Shown here one piece after another: positions 1 through 5,772 of a stretch of DNA of 5,806 nucleotides. How positions within the stretch are numbered: position 1 is the stretch's first letter; every line of letters begins with the position of its first letter. The position numbers were made by a program, and so were the translations under genes. Under the pieces are notes generated by a model, which worked only from the letters and a program-made list of their open reading frames with translations, was not told where the DNA came from and ran no database searches. The stretch comes from Bacilli bacterium (GTDB lineage: Bacteria; Bacillota_I; Bacilli_A; RF39; UBA660), in contig JAAVYQ010000063.1 of NCBI GenBank assembly GCA_022791215.1, positions 1 to 5,806 of the forward strand, read 5' to 3'.

Positions 1-131
1 TCTTTTTTTATGTCAAGTTTTATTTTTACCTAAACTCAAAGAATAAATCTTTAGTTTTAGTTCAAACATCTCATTTTTTAATACTTTTTATGTAAAATAA
101 GTTTTGGTTCTTCGTTTCTTAAGGTGTATTT
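1..131. other. Non-coding stretch downstream of the operon
   Basis: No open frame longer than about 20 codons with a ribosome site was found here. No clear intrinsic terminator for the minus-strand operon is visible: the best pairing (around 31-60, two 5-bp blocks split by mismatches) lacks a T-run. A perfect TTGACA on the minus strand (16-11) could be the -35 box of a promoter pointing off the left edge, but its -10 would lie outside the window. Confidence 0.4.
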
Positions 132-746
132 CTATTTGTTTTTACTGTTTAAGTCTATTTTTCTAATTAGTGAGGTGTTTAATATTAATTCGTTATGTTT
201 CGATTTATAATCGTTTGGCACTTCACTTATTAATTGTATTGGTGTTATAAATTTTGTTGCAAAATTGTAAGAATTGATAATTTTCCCATTTATTTCTCCA
301 ATTGTATATTCAGATTTTTTCTCTTTTCCTTCTATTAGTGTTGCTCCATCTTTGGGACAAGCACCTATTAAGGCTTGCCAAGATATTTCGCATTCTATTC
401 CTTCTTCTAAATTACAAAAAGATATTATATTATCAACGCTACTTAAAGTTGCAAATGTTATGTCTTCTGTTTTTGGCTCGGCGTATTTATTCCAAGAGAT
501 AACTATATATTTGCCACTGTTTAATTCTTGAGTCCAAATTCTTTGAAGTATTGGTGTAAAAAATCTTTCTAATTCTTCAATATTTAAATTACTACTGGAA
601 TTAATTTCTTTAATTTTCTCTAATTCTTCGAATGTTATGTAATTCATATAATGATTTAAGATACTTTTTACTAATTCTAACATTTGTCTTGTTTTTATTT
701 GATTTATATTCACTTTTTGTCCTTTCTTATTTATTTCCATTTCCAT
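132..746 (-). CDS. Hypothetical protein, 204 aa, last gene of the xfp operon
   Basis: I do not recognise this protein. It has no hydrophobic signal or membrane segment, so it is probably cytoplasmic. The first 70 or so residues are charged and look helical. The rest is mixed, with Trp at 71, 85 and 123, Cys at 111, 119 and 130, and a central patch around 123-135 (SWQALIGACPKDG). The ATG at 746 lies inside the end of xfp, giving a 16-nt overlap in another frame, so it is probably translationally coupled. A weak AAGAAG precedes it by 7 nt; a second in-frame ATG at 740 is equally possible. The stop is TAG. Codon use is not that of xfp: Leu is nearly always TTA, and Asn is AAT 14 times against AAC 6 by my count. 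This may mean recent arrival or weak selection. It is real as an open frame in operon context; its function is unknown. Confidence 0.75.
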   Translation of the reverse strand: MEMEINKKGQKVNINQIKTRQMLELVKSILNHYMNYITFEELEKIKEINSSSNLNIEELERFFTPILQRIWTQELNSGKYIVISWNKYAEPKTEDITFATLSSVDNIISFCNLEEGIECEISWQALIGACPKDGATLIEGKEKKSEYTIGEINGKIINSYNFATKFITPIQLISEVPNDYKSKHNELILNTSLIRKIDLNSKNK

Positions 747-3058
747 GAAGATACTTCTTTTATTTCTTTTCCATTTTCTCGTATGTAATCATGGTGTTTT
801 TCTAACATAGTTTCACAGTACTCTTTTAGTTTTTTCTCATTTTTTAGTTTTGGAACATAGTTTAATACGTCTAGTATTAGATGGTATCTGTCTATTTTGT
901 TTTGTACTCTCATGTCAAATGGTGTTGTGATTGTTCCTTCTTCTATGTATCCTCGTACATGTAAGTTTCTATTTGTTCTGTTATATGTTAATTCATGTAT
1001 TACATTAGGATATCCATGGAATGCAAATATTATTGGTTTATCTTTTGTAAATATTTTGTCGTATTCTTTGTTTGTTAGTCCATGTTCATGTTTTTCTTTT
1101 GATTCTAATTTCATTAAGTCTACTACGTTTACCACTCTTATTTTTAGTGTAGGTAGTTTTTCTTTTAGTATTGTTACTGCGGCTAGTACTTCTACTGTGG
1201 GTGTGTCTCCTGCACATGCTAATATTATGTCTGGATTTTTTCCTTCATTTGTACTTGCCCATGGAAATATGTCTATTCCTTTTTCACAATGTCTTATTGC
1301 TTCTTCCATTGTTAACCATTGTGGTCTTTTGTGTTTTGATGCGACTATTACGTTTATGTAATTTTTTGTTTTTGTTATGTGGTCAAATGTTGTTATTAGA
1401 GTGTTTGTGTCAAATGGTAGGTATATTCTTACTATGTCTAATTTTTTTGTTATTATATGGTTTATAAATCCTGGGTCTTGATGTGTGTATCCATTATGGT
1501 CTTGCTGCCATACATGACTAGCTAGTACTATGTTAAGTGAACTTATAGGTTTTCTCCATGGTAATTCTTTTGTTACTTTTAGCCATTTTGCATGTTGGCT
1601 TGCCATCGAGTCTACCACTCTTATAAATGCTTCGTAACTGTGTATAAATCCATGTCTTCCACTTAGTAAATATCCTTCTAGCATTCCTTCACATGCGTGT
1701 TCTGATAGTATTCCATCTATTACTCTTCCATCTTTGTTTAGTAATTCGTCTTTTCCTATAATTTTTGTTCCCCATTTTTTGTTTGTTGCTTCAAATACAT
1801 TGTTTAGTCTATTTGATAATGCTTCGTCAGGTCCAAATATTCTATAGTTTTTGTTTTCTTCGTTTAGTTTTATTAGATCTCTTATGTAACTACCTAGTTC
1901 TCTCATGTCTTCAGCTTCGGTTTGTCCGCGTTTTTTTATTTTTATTCCATATTCTTTTATGTTAGGTGTTTCTAGTTCTTTTAGTATTTCTCCTCCATTT
2001 GTCGCAGGGTTTAATCCCATTGTTTTTTCTAATGGTGGTGCTAGTGATTTTATTTCTCTTTTTATACTTCCATCTTTGTTGAATAGTTCTGTCGGTTTAT
2101 AACTTTTTAACCATTTTTCTAATGCACCTACGTTGGCTGTGTTTTCTTTGTTTACAATTATTGGAACTTGATGACTTTTGTATGTTCCTTCAACTTCTTT
2201 TGGCCCAGTCCACCCTTTTGGTGTTATTAATATTATCATAGGGTATAATGGTCTAAAATGGTATGTTTTGGCATGACTTTTTATTATGTTTATGTATTCT
2301 ACTATTTCGTCTAGTGTGTGTGCCATTTTTTTGTGCATTTTTATGGGATCTTTTCCTTCTACTACATAAGGCTTGTAACCATATCCTTTAAATAAGGATA
2401 ATAGTTCGTCTTTCGGTATTCTACTTAGTATGCTTGGATTGGCTATTTTGTATCCGTTTAGGTTTAGTATCGGTAATACTATTCCATCGTTTTTGGGATT
2501 TATTATTTTGTTTAGATGCCATGTTGTGGCAAGTGGCCCTGTTTCTGCTTCTCCATCTCCTATTATACATGCTGCGATTAAATTAGGGTTATCTAATACC
2601 GCTCCATATGCATGGGCTAAACTGTAGCCTAATTCTCCTCCTTCGTTTATGCTTCCTGGTGTCTCGGGTGCAGCATGAGATGATACTCCTCCTGGAAAAC
2701 TAAATTGTTTGAATAATTTTTTTAGCCCTTCTTCGTCTTCAGTTATTTCTGGATATATTTTGCTGTATGATCCTTCTATGTATGTGTGTGATACTACTGA
2801 TTGTCCTCCATGTCCTGGTCCTGATATGTATATCATGTTTAAGTCATGTTTTTTTATTATTCTATTTAAGTGAGTGTATATGAAGTTTTGGCTAGGTGCT
2901 GTTCCCCAATGTCCTACTACGTTTGGTTTTATATCTTTTATGTCTAGTTTTCTTTTTAGTAATGGATTGTCTAACAGGTATAGTTGTCCTACTGATAGGT
3001 AGTTTGATAGTCTCCAGTATTTATCTATTATTTTTATTTCTTCATTCGTTATTCTCAT
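731..3058 (-). CDS. xfp: Xylulose-5-phosphate/fructose-6-phosphate phosphoketolase
   Basis: This thiamine-diphosphate enzyme splits xylulose-5-P (or fructose-6-P) with phosphate into acetyl-phosphate plus glyceraldehyde-3-P (or erythrose-4-P). It is the key step of heterolactic or bifid-shunt sugar catabolism and acts in the cytosol. Recognition is firm. Numbering from the chosen start, the protein has GHWGTAP (His50), GPGHGG (His83), SSHAAPETPG (His128), the family signature EGGELGY (139-145), and the ThDP/Mg motif GDGE (167-170) followed by LNLNGYKIANPS. It also has SHQVP (His296), SEHACEG (Glu453, the ThDP-activating Glu region) and QDHNGYTHQDPGF (521, 526). The C-terminus ends normally. 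I chose the ATG at 3058 (775 aa) because GGAG lies 9 nt before it. Upstream in-frame ATGs at 3073 and 3109 fall deeper inside the previous gene. The length is slightly below the usual 780-830. The gene overlaps the upstream gene by 17 nt and the downstream gene by 16 nt. No acetate kinase gene is present in the window. Confidence 0.97.
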   Translation of the reverse strand: MRITNEEIKIIDKYWRLSNYLSVGQLYLLDNPLLKRKLDIKDIKPNVVGHWGTAPSQNFIYTHLNRIIKKHDLNMIYISGPGHGGQSVVSHTYIEGSYSKIYPEITEDEEGLKKLFKQFSFPGGVSSHAAPETPGSINEGGELGYSLAHAYGAVLDNPNLIAACIIGDGEAETGPLATTWHLNKIINPKNDGIVLPILNLNGYKIANPSILSRIPKDELLSLFKGYGYKPYVVEGKDPIKMHKKMAHTLDEIVEYINIIKSHAKTYHFRPLYPMIILITPKGWTGPKEVEGTYKSHQVPIIVNKENTANVGALEKWLKSYKPTELFNKDGSIKREIKSLAPPLEKTMGLNPATNGGEILKELETPNIKEYGIKIKKRGQTEAEDMRELGSYIRDLIKLNEENKNYRIFGPDEALSNRLNNVFEATNKKWGTKIIGKDELLNKDGRVIDGILSEHACEGMLEGYLLSGRHGFIHSYEAFIRVVDSMASQHAKWLKVTKELPWRKPISSLNIVLASHVWQQDHNGYTHQDPGFINHIITKKLDIVRIYLPFDTNTLITTFDHITKTKNYINVIVASKHKRPQWLTMEEAIRHCEKGIDIFPWASTNEGKNPDIILACAGDTPTVEVLAAVTILKEKLPTLKIRVVNVVDLMKLESKEKHEHGLTNKEYDKIFTKDKPIIFAFHGYPNVIHELTYNRTNRNLHVRGYIEEGTITTPFDMRVQNKIDRYHLILDVLNYVPKLKNEKKLKEYCETMLEKHHDYIRENGKEIKEVSSWKWK

Positions 3059-3851
3059 TTTCTTTTTCTCCATATTTTTCAGCATAATTATTATATTTTT
3101 CGTTTTCAAATCCTTTTAGTGATATTTTTATTATTTCTTCTATTTTGTTGTTTTTTATTACTAATACTTGTGGGTAGTCTTTTGTTATTTCTTTTTTTGT
3201 TTTTGGAAATGATTCTATTTCTTTGTTTAGTTTTTCTATGTCTTCTTCCGTTATTTTATCAAGGTTTAAGTAATATATGTTTTCTTCCCTACTAAAGTTT
3301 TTGAAGTCGTGGTTAAAGATTGTGCATGAAGTTTCACAGGTACTGTCTTTTATGTAAATAAAACTTATTTCTTCTTCTATGGCTTTTTCTATTAGTTTTT
3401 CTACATCAATTTCTATGTTTCTTAGTTCGTTTTCTCCTGTTGTTTTATACATTTTTTCTGTTGTTCCATATTTTTTTTGGAATTCGTAATTGTAACTGTT
3501 TTCTTTTTTGGGATAGTAGAAGTTTCTTTTTTCTTCCATGTCTATTATTATTCCTTGTTTTGTTTCTCCACCAATTCTAAATGCTTTGTTACAGTCTAAT
3601 TTTATTATGCTTGTGTTTGGATCGTATGTGTATTTTTCACATCCTTCTAAGTCGTAGTCACTTCCTGTATATTTTATTTTTTCTTTGTCAATCATAAATT
3701 CGTCGTAGTTTCCTGTTGTGTCATTGTATCTATAGTATGTTATTCCTAGTATTTCTTCTTTTGGTCTTGCTAGCGGTTTGTTTATGTAGCCCATTATTCC
3801 AAGCGCGATTAATGTTATTATTAGTACTACATATGTTATTATTCTCTTCAT
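3042..3851 (-). CDS. Membrane-anchored protein with thioredoxin-like C-terminal domain (CxxxC)
   Basis: The 269-residue protein starts with a short basic end and one hydrophobic segment (about residues 5-22). There is no lipobox Cys, so it is probably an uncleaved membrane anchor with the rest outside. Residues 33-115 look beta-rich, with Cys71 and Cys87 bracketing a possible hairpin that could be disulfide-linked. Residues 160-245 follow a thioredoxin-like pattern: strand FIYIKD, Cys172-ETS-Cys176, helix, strand IYYLNLDK, a helical stretch, then YPQVLVIKNNKIEE, where Pro227 could be the cis-proline. The usual CxxC is here CxxxC. The domain call is pattern recognition rather than a search result. 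The charged, Glu/Lys/Asn-rich tail overlaps the xfp start. AGAGG sits 7 nt before the ATG and a strong promoter lies just upstream, so this is the first gene of the operon. Third positions favour A and C (Asn AAC 17, AAT 6), as in xfp. Possible roles are thiol exchange or metal handling on the cell surface; neither is proven. Confidence 0.85.
   Translation of the reverse strand: MKRIITYVVLIITLIALGIMGYINKPLARPKEEILGITYYRYNDTTGNYDEFMIDKEKIKYTGSDYDLEGCEKYTYDPNTSIIKLDCNKAFRIGGETKQGIIIDMEEKRNFYYPKKENSYNYEFQKKYGTTEKMYKTTGENELRNIEIDVEKLIEKAIEEEISFIYIKDSTCETSCTIFNHDFKNFSREENIYYLNLDKITEEDIEKLNKEIESFPKTKKEITKDYPQVLVIKNNKIEEIIKISLKGFENEKYNNYAEKYGEKENENNE
3068..3071 (-). promoter_or_regulatory. Ribosome binding site deciding the xfp start
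   Basis: GGAG on the minus strand lies 9 nt before the ATG at 3058 and lies inside the coding sequence of the upstream membrane protein. It favours 3058 over the in-frame ATGs at 3073 and 3109 and fits translational coupling across a 17-nt overlap. Confidence 0.65.
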
Positions 3852-3858
3852 TAGTCAA

Positions 3859-3863
3859 CCTCT
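3859..3863 (-). promoter_or_regulatory. Ribosome binding site of the membrane protein
   Basis: AGAGG on the minus strand lies 7 nt before the ATG at 3851, a normal spacing. It supports that start for the first gene of the operon. Confidence 0.75.
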
Positions 3864-3880
3864 TTTCCTATTATGTGTTA

Positions 3881-3909
3881 ATTATATCAGTTTAGTTTTA
3901 TTTTTTAAA
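3881..3909 (-). promoter_or_regulatory. Sigma-A-type promoter of the membrane protein-xfp operon
   Basis: Read on the minus strand, a perfect TATAAT lies at 3886-3881, preceded by an extended -10 TG (TGATATAAT). A 17-bp spacer separates it from TTTAAA at 3909-3904, which matches TTGACA at four of six bases. Transcription would start near 3874, giving a leader of about 22 nt with AGAGG in it. No other promoter was seen inside the operon, so xfp probably depends on this one. Confidence 0.8.
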
Positions 3910-3950
3910 GTTTTTATATGTGGATAAACGTAAAGATATACAAAAATTAT

Positions 3951-3976
3951 TGTTTATAACTCTTTTGTTATTAACA
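3951..3976. repeat. Imperfect inverted repeat between the divergent promoters, possible operator
   Basis: TGTTTATAAC and GTTATTAACA form 10-bp arms with one mismatch around a 6-bp TCTTTT spacer. The inner half-site TGTTATTAACA is itself a palindrome. It lies 14 bp upstream of the mnmL -35 box and about 41 bp upstream of the operon -35 box, a position from which a regulator could affect either gene. It matches no operator I can name with confidence, and AT-rich sequence makes chance palindromes common. Confidence 0.4.
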
Positions 3977-3990
3977 TTTTTCTTATTTGC

Positions 3991-4019
3991 TTGATATATT
4001 TTTTTGTTGTTTATATAAT
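3991..4019 (+). promoter_or_regulatory. Sigma-A-type promoter of mnmL
   Basis: TTGATA (3991-3996, five of six to the -35 consensus) and TATAAT (4014-4019, perfect) are separated by exactly 17 bp. Initiation about 7 nt downstream of the -10 box falls near 4026, only about 10 nt before the ATG at 4036. The TTG that could be read as an upstream start codon is therefore the -35 box itself. A leaderless start at the ATG at 4024 is a less likely alternative. Confidence 0.8.
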
Positions 4020-4025
4020 TATTAT

Positions 4026-4030
4026 GGTGA
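4026..4030 (+). promoter_or_regulatory. Ribosome binding site deciding the mnmL start
   Basis: GGTGA lies 5 nt before the ATG at 4036 and matches the downstream part of the AGGAGGTGA consensus. No comparable site precedes the ATG at 4024 or the TTG at 3991. It sits right at the predicted 5' end of the transcript. Confidence 0.6.
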
Positions 4031-4035
4031 AGTTT

Positions 4036-4947
4036 ATGTTTAAATATTCTTTGGATAATAAAAGGTATCATACTTTGAATTGTTTTTATAGGAATAAATT
4101 TGATTCTAAGGTTTTTAAGGTTAGTTTAAATGCTGGTTTCGGTTGTCCTAATAAGATTAATGGTAAGGGTTGCATTTTTTGTAAGAATGGCAGTGGTAAT
4201 GATTTTAGAGATTTGGATTTGTTAAGTCAATTTTATTTGGTTATGGATAGGATTGAAAAGAAATGGCCTAATAGTAAGCATATTGCATATTTTCAGGCGG
4301 ATACTAATACTTTTGCTAGTGTCGATGTTTTGAAGAGTAAGTTTGAACAAATGCTGAGTATTCCTAGTGTTGTTGGTTTAAGTATTGCTACTAGGTGCGA
4401 TGCTTTGGATGATGATGTTTTAGATTATTTGAGTGAACTTAATGAAAAGACTTTTTTGACCGTTGAGGTGGGTCTTCAGTCTAGTTATGATAAAACTTTA
4501 TCTTTGATTAATCGAGGGCATACTGTTGATGATTTTGAGAAATCTATTAAGAGATTGCAGGATAGAAATATTTTTACTGTTGTTCATATTATTAACGGAC
4601 TTCCTTATGAATCTAAGGATATGATGATTAATACTGCTAAGTATGTTAATAGTTTAGGTGTTCAAGGTATTAAAATTCATATGCTTTTTGTTAGTAAGGG
4701 GACTGAGTTAGAAACTTTGTATAATGTTAAACCTTTTCATATTCTTTCTAAGGATGAATATATTGATATAGTTTGTGAACAGTTAGAGTTTCTTAATGAA
4801 AATATGGTTATTATGAGAATTACTGGGGATCCTTTGAAGGAAGATATTATTGAGCCTCGATGGTTACTTAAGAAATTTGTGGTTCTTAATGATATTGATA
4901 AGGAAATGAGGAAAAGAGATATTTTTCAAGGTGATAAGGTTAAGTAA
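4036..4947 (+). CDS. mnmL: TIGR01212-type radical SAM protein, YtqA/MnmL family (tRNA U34 modification)
   Basis: This is a 303-residue radical SAM protein of the YhcC/YtqA type. In Bacillus subtilis and Streptococcus mutans, YtqA (MnmL) is needed to convert the cmnm5 side chain of wobble uridine towards mnm5(s2)U. The assignment here is by family likeness. Numbered from the ATG at 4036: DNKRYHTLN near the N-terminus, cluster cysteines 37, 46 and 49 (CX8CX2C) followed by GSGNDF, YFQADTNTF (85-93), GLSIATRCD (114-122), EVGLQS (144-149), INRGHT (158-163), GVQGIKIHMLFVSKGT (208-223), ITGD (262-265) and KRDIFQG (293-299). These appear in the family order and spacing, and the length is typical. The start rests on GGTGA 5 nt upstream and on a promoter whose boxes occupy 3991-4019, which rules out the TTG at 3991. 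Third positions are strongly T/G (Asn AAT 19, AAC 1). It is transcribed alone; the usual methylase partner MnmM is not beside it. Confidence 0.9.
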   Translation: MFKYSLDNKRYHTLNCFYRNKFDSKVFKVSLNAGFGCPNKINGKGCIFCKNGSGNDFRDLDLLSQFYLVMDRIEKKWPNSKHIAYFQADTNTFASVDVLKSKFEQMLSIPSVVGLSIATRCDALDDDVLDYLSELNEKTFLTVEVGLQSSYDKTLSLINRGHTVDDFEKSIKRLQDRNIFTVVHIINGLPYESKDMMINTAKYVNSLGVQGIKIHMLFVSKGTELETLYNVKPFHILSKDEYIDIVCEQLEFLNENMVIMRITGDPLKEDIIEPRWLLKKFVVLNDIDKEMRKRDIFQGDKVK

Positions 4948-4963
4948 CTGTTATCACTTTTTA
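4928..4963 (+). terminator. Candidate intrinsic terminator of mnmL
   Basis: AAGGTGATAA (4928-4937) pairs with TTATCACTTT (4951-4960): ten pairs including one G-U, with the seven-base core GTGATAA/TTATCAC perfect. The loop is 13 nt and the T-run extends to 4962. The left arm lies in the last codons of mnmL and the stop codon TAA (4945-4947) is in the loop. The stem is AT-rich, so it is only moderately convincing. Confidence 0.5.
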
Positions 4964-5001
4964 TATTAAATACTATATGTTTCTAAGTATCGAAAATATA
5001 G

Positions 5002-5014
5002 TCTCATTGTGAGA
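5002..5014. repeat. Small perfect hairpin between the convergent genes
   Basis: TCTCA-TTG-TGAGA is a five-pair perfect stem with a 3-nt loop, in the 133-bp gap between mnmL and the radical SAM gene. Read on the minus strand it is followed by CTATATTTTC, a weak T-rich stretch. It might help end the minus-strand gene, but it is too short to call a terminator. Confidence 0.3.
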
Positions 5015-5080
5015 GTTAATTAATGTCTTATTAAGCATTATCTATAATAGTTTTCACTAATATTTTTATTATTGAATATT

Positions 5081-5710
5081 TTAAAATCTTGTCAATTTTT
5101 TTAATGGACCTTTTATATAAATTTCTTCAATACTTTGTTTTAGGACATTTCCTAATGCATATTCATCCATTAAGTCGTAGGATTGGCATCCATCGTTTAC
5201 TACGTTTCCATTTGCTGATATATATTGATATTTAATTATTAGATAAGTAGAGCCTTCATATTCTTTTATTTTATATTTTTTTTGATAATTTATTAATTCA
5301 TTTAAATCAGGCTGTTGTTTACTTAGTCCATTTTCATATGCTCTTCCATAAGGTAATATATCTTCTTCTCTCATTTCAAATTTTTCAATTGGAGAGAAGT
5401 ATGATAAACGTTCTAATTTTTCTATTACTTTATTATCGGCCTCTTTATGAAATTGGTCTTGAGATACTACAAGAACTCCAGTACATTTTCTTACTCTTTC
5501 ACTTTTTTGGATAATATACTCTTTTAATTTATTTAATCCTTCTACTAATTCTTCGCTATAAAATAAACCATTGATTCCAAGCATAAATAAATCTACAGTG
5601 ATTTCTTTTTTTATATCTATATTTTGCGCTTCACCTCTACAACAGTGTACACATTCTTGATTACATCTTCGTGTTAATTCAAATTGTAACTGATAGTAAT
5701 ATGTTTTCAC
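5081..5710 (-). CDS. Radical SAM protein, apparently internally deleted (no GGEP motif)
   Basis: The N-terminus carries a clear radical SAM cluster motif, Cys16-x3-Cys20-x2-Cys23 (followed by Cys24), within ELTRRCNQEC. In this superfamily a strand with a GGEP-like motif, which holds the SAM amino group, follows at about 35-45 residues, and a TNG-type strand follows at about 70-80. Here MLGINGLFYSEELV already begins at residue 43 and no GGEP is present anywhere. This suggests an in-frame loss of about 45-50 residues near residue 41 (base ~5590). Later parts look intact: VVSQDQFHKE (81-90), and a SPASM-like tail with SANGNVVNDGC (165-175) and YALGNVL (184-190). The GTG start is supported by AAAGGGGA 7 nt upstream. 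Asn is AAT 10, AAC 2 and Leu is mostly TTA, unlike xfp on the same strand. The substrate is unknown. The product may be inactive, decaying, or a variant lacking normal SAM chemistry. Confidence 0.7.
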   Translation of the reverse strand: MKTYYYQLQFELTRRCNQECVHCCRGEAQNIDIKKEITVDLFMLGINGLFYSEELVEGLNKLKEYIIQKSERVRKCTGVLVVSQDQFHKEADNKVIEKLERLSYFSPIEKFEMREEDILPYGRAYENGLSKQQPDLNELINYQKKYKIKEYEGSTYLIIKYQYISANGNVVNDGCQSYDLMDEYALGNVLKQSIEEIYIKGPLKKLTRF

Positions 5711-5717
5711 TTAATAT

Positions 5718-5725
5718 TCCCCTTT
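5718..5725 (-). promoter_or_regulatory. Ribosome binding site before the GTG start of the radical SAM gene
   Basis: AAAGGGGA on the minus strand ends 7 nt before the GTG at 5710. It is the strongest Shine-Dalgarno in the window and is what supports a GTG start. A consensus promoter for this gene was not found between here and the window edge; only weak AT-rich -10-like sequences occur near 5736-5744. Confidence 0.7.
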
Positions 5726-5740
5726 AAATTGTTTATTTAT

Positions 5741-5772
5741 ATTACACTTCTTTTTAGAAGAAATAAAGTAAT
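5741..5772. repeat. Nested inverted repeat upstream of the radical SAM gene
   Basis: CTTCT (5747-5751) and AGAAG (5756-5760) flank a TTTT loop, and outside them ATTAC (5741-5745) faces GTAAT (5768-5772). It lies about 30 bp before the GTG start, where a promoter or leader would be, so an operator or leader hairpin is possible. The asymmetry (1 nt on one side, 7 on the other) weakens a folded structure. Confidence 0.3.

Noticed and set aside
13..69. Eighteen-codon minus-strand frame starting at ATG 69
   Set aside because: It has no ribosome site and ends in TGA after 18 codons; nothing supports translation.
274..531. Open frame of 85 codons on the plus strand opposite the 204-aa gene
   Set aside because: It has no promoter or ribosome site and its composition reflects the complement of the minus-strand gene, which sits in the operon with coupled overlap.
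897..1361. Open frame of 154 codons on the plus strand opposite xfp
   Set aside because: It is antisense to a strongly conserved enzyme, is made mostly of hydrophobic and Ser-rich runs from T-rich reverse complements, and has no ribosome site. It is a shadow of xfp.
3059..3109. Longer xfp start at 3109 or 3073
   Set aside because: Both lie deeper in the upstream gene. The ATG at 3058 has GGAG at good spacing and gives an N-terminus that leads directly into the conserved region.
132..3851. Recoding of TGA as Trp (Mollicutes code)
   Set aside because: The membrane protein ends at TGA exactly at the xfp junction, Trp codons checked in conserved xfp motifs are TGG, and all frames end sensibly under the standard bacterial code.
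3991..4035. TTG-initiated extension of mnmL giving a hydrophobic N-terminus
   Set aside because: The TTG is part of a TTGATA -35 box with a perfect -10 at 17 bp; homologous sequence begins only after the ATG at 4036, which has a GGTGA site.
5020..5048. Plus-strand TATAAT at 5043-5048 that could start an antisense RNA into the 5081-5710 gene
   Set aside because: The -35 at proper spacing is only TTAATG, three of six matches, and TATAAT by chance is expected in such AT-rich sequence.
5059..5080. AATATT repeated at 5059-5064 and 5075-5080 as a terminator for the minus-strand gene
   Set aside because: The stem would be entirely A-T with a 10-nt loop and has no T-run after it on the minus strand.
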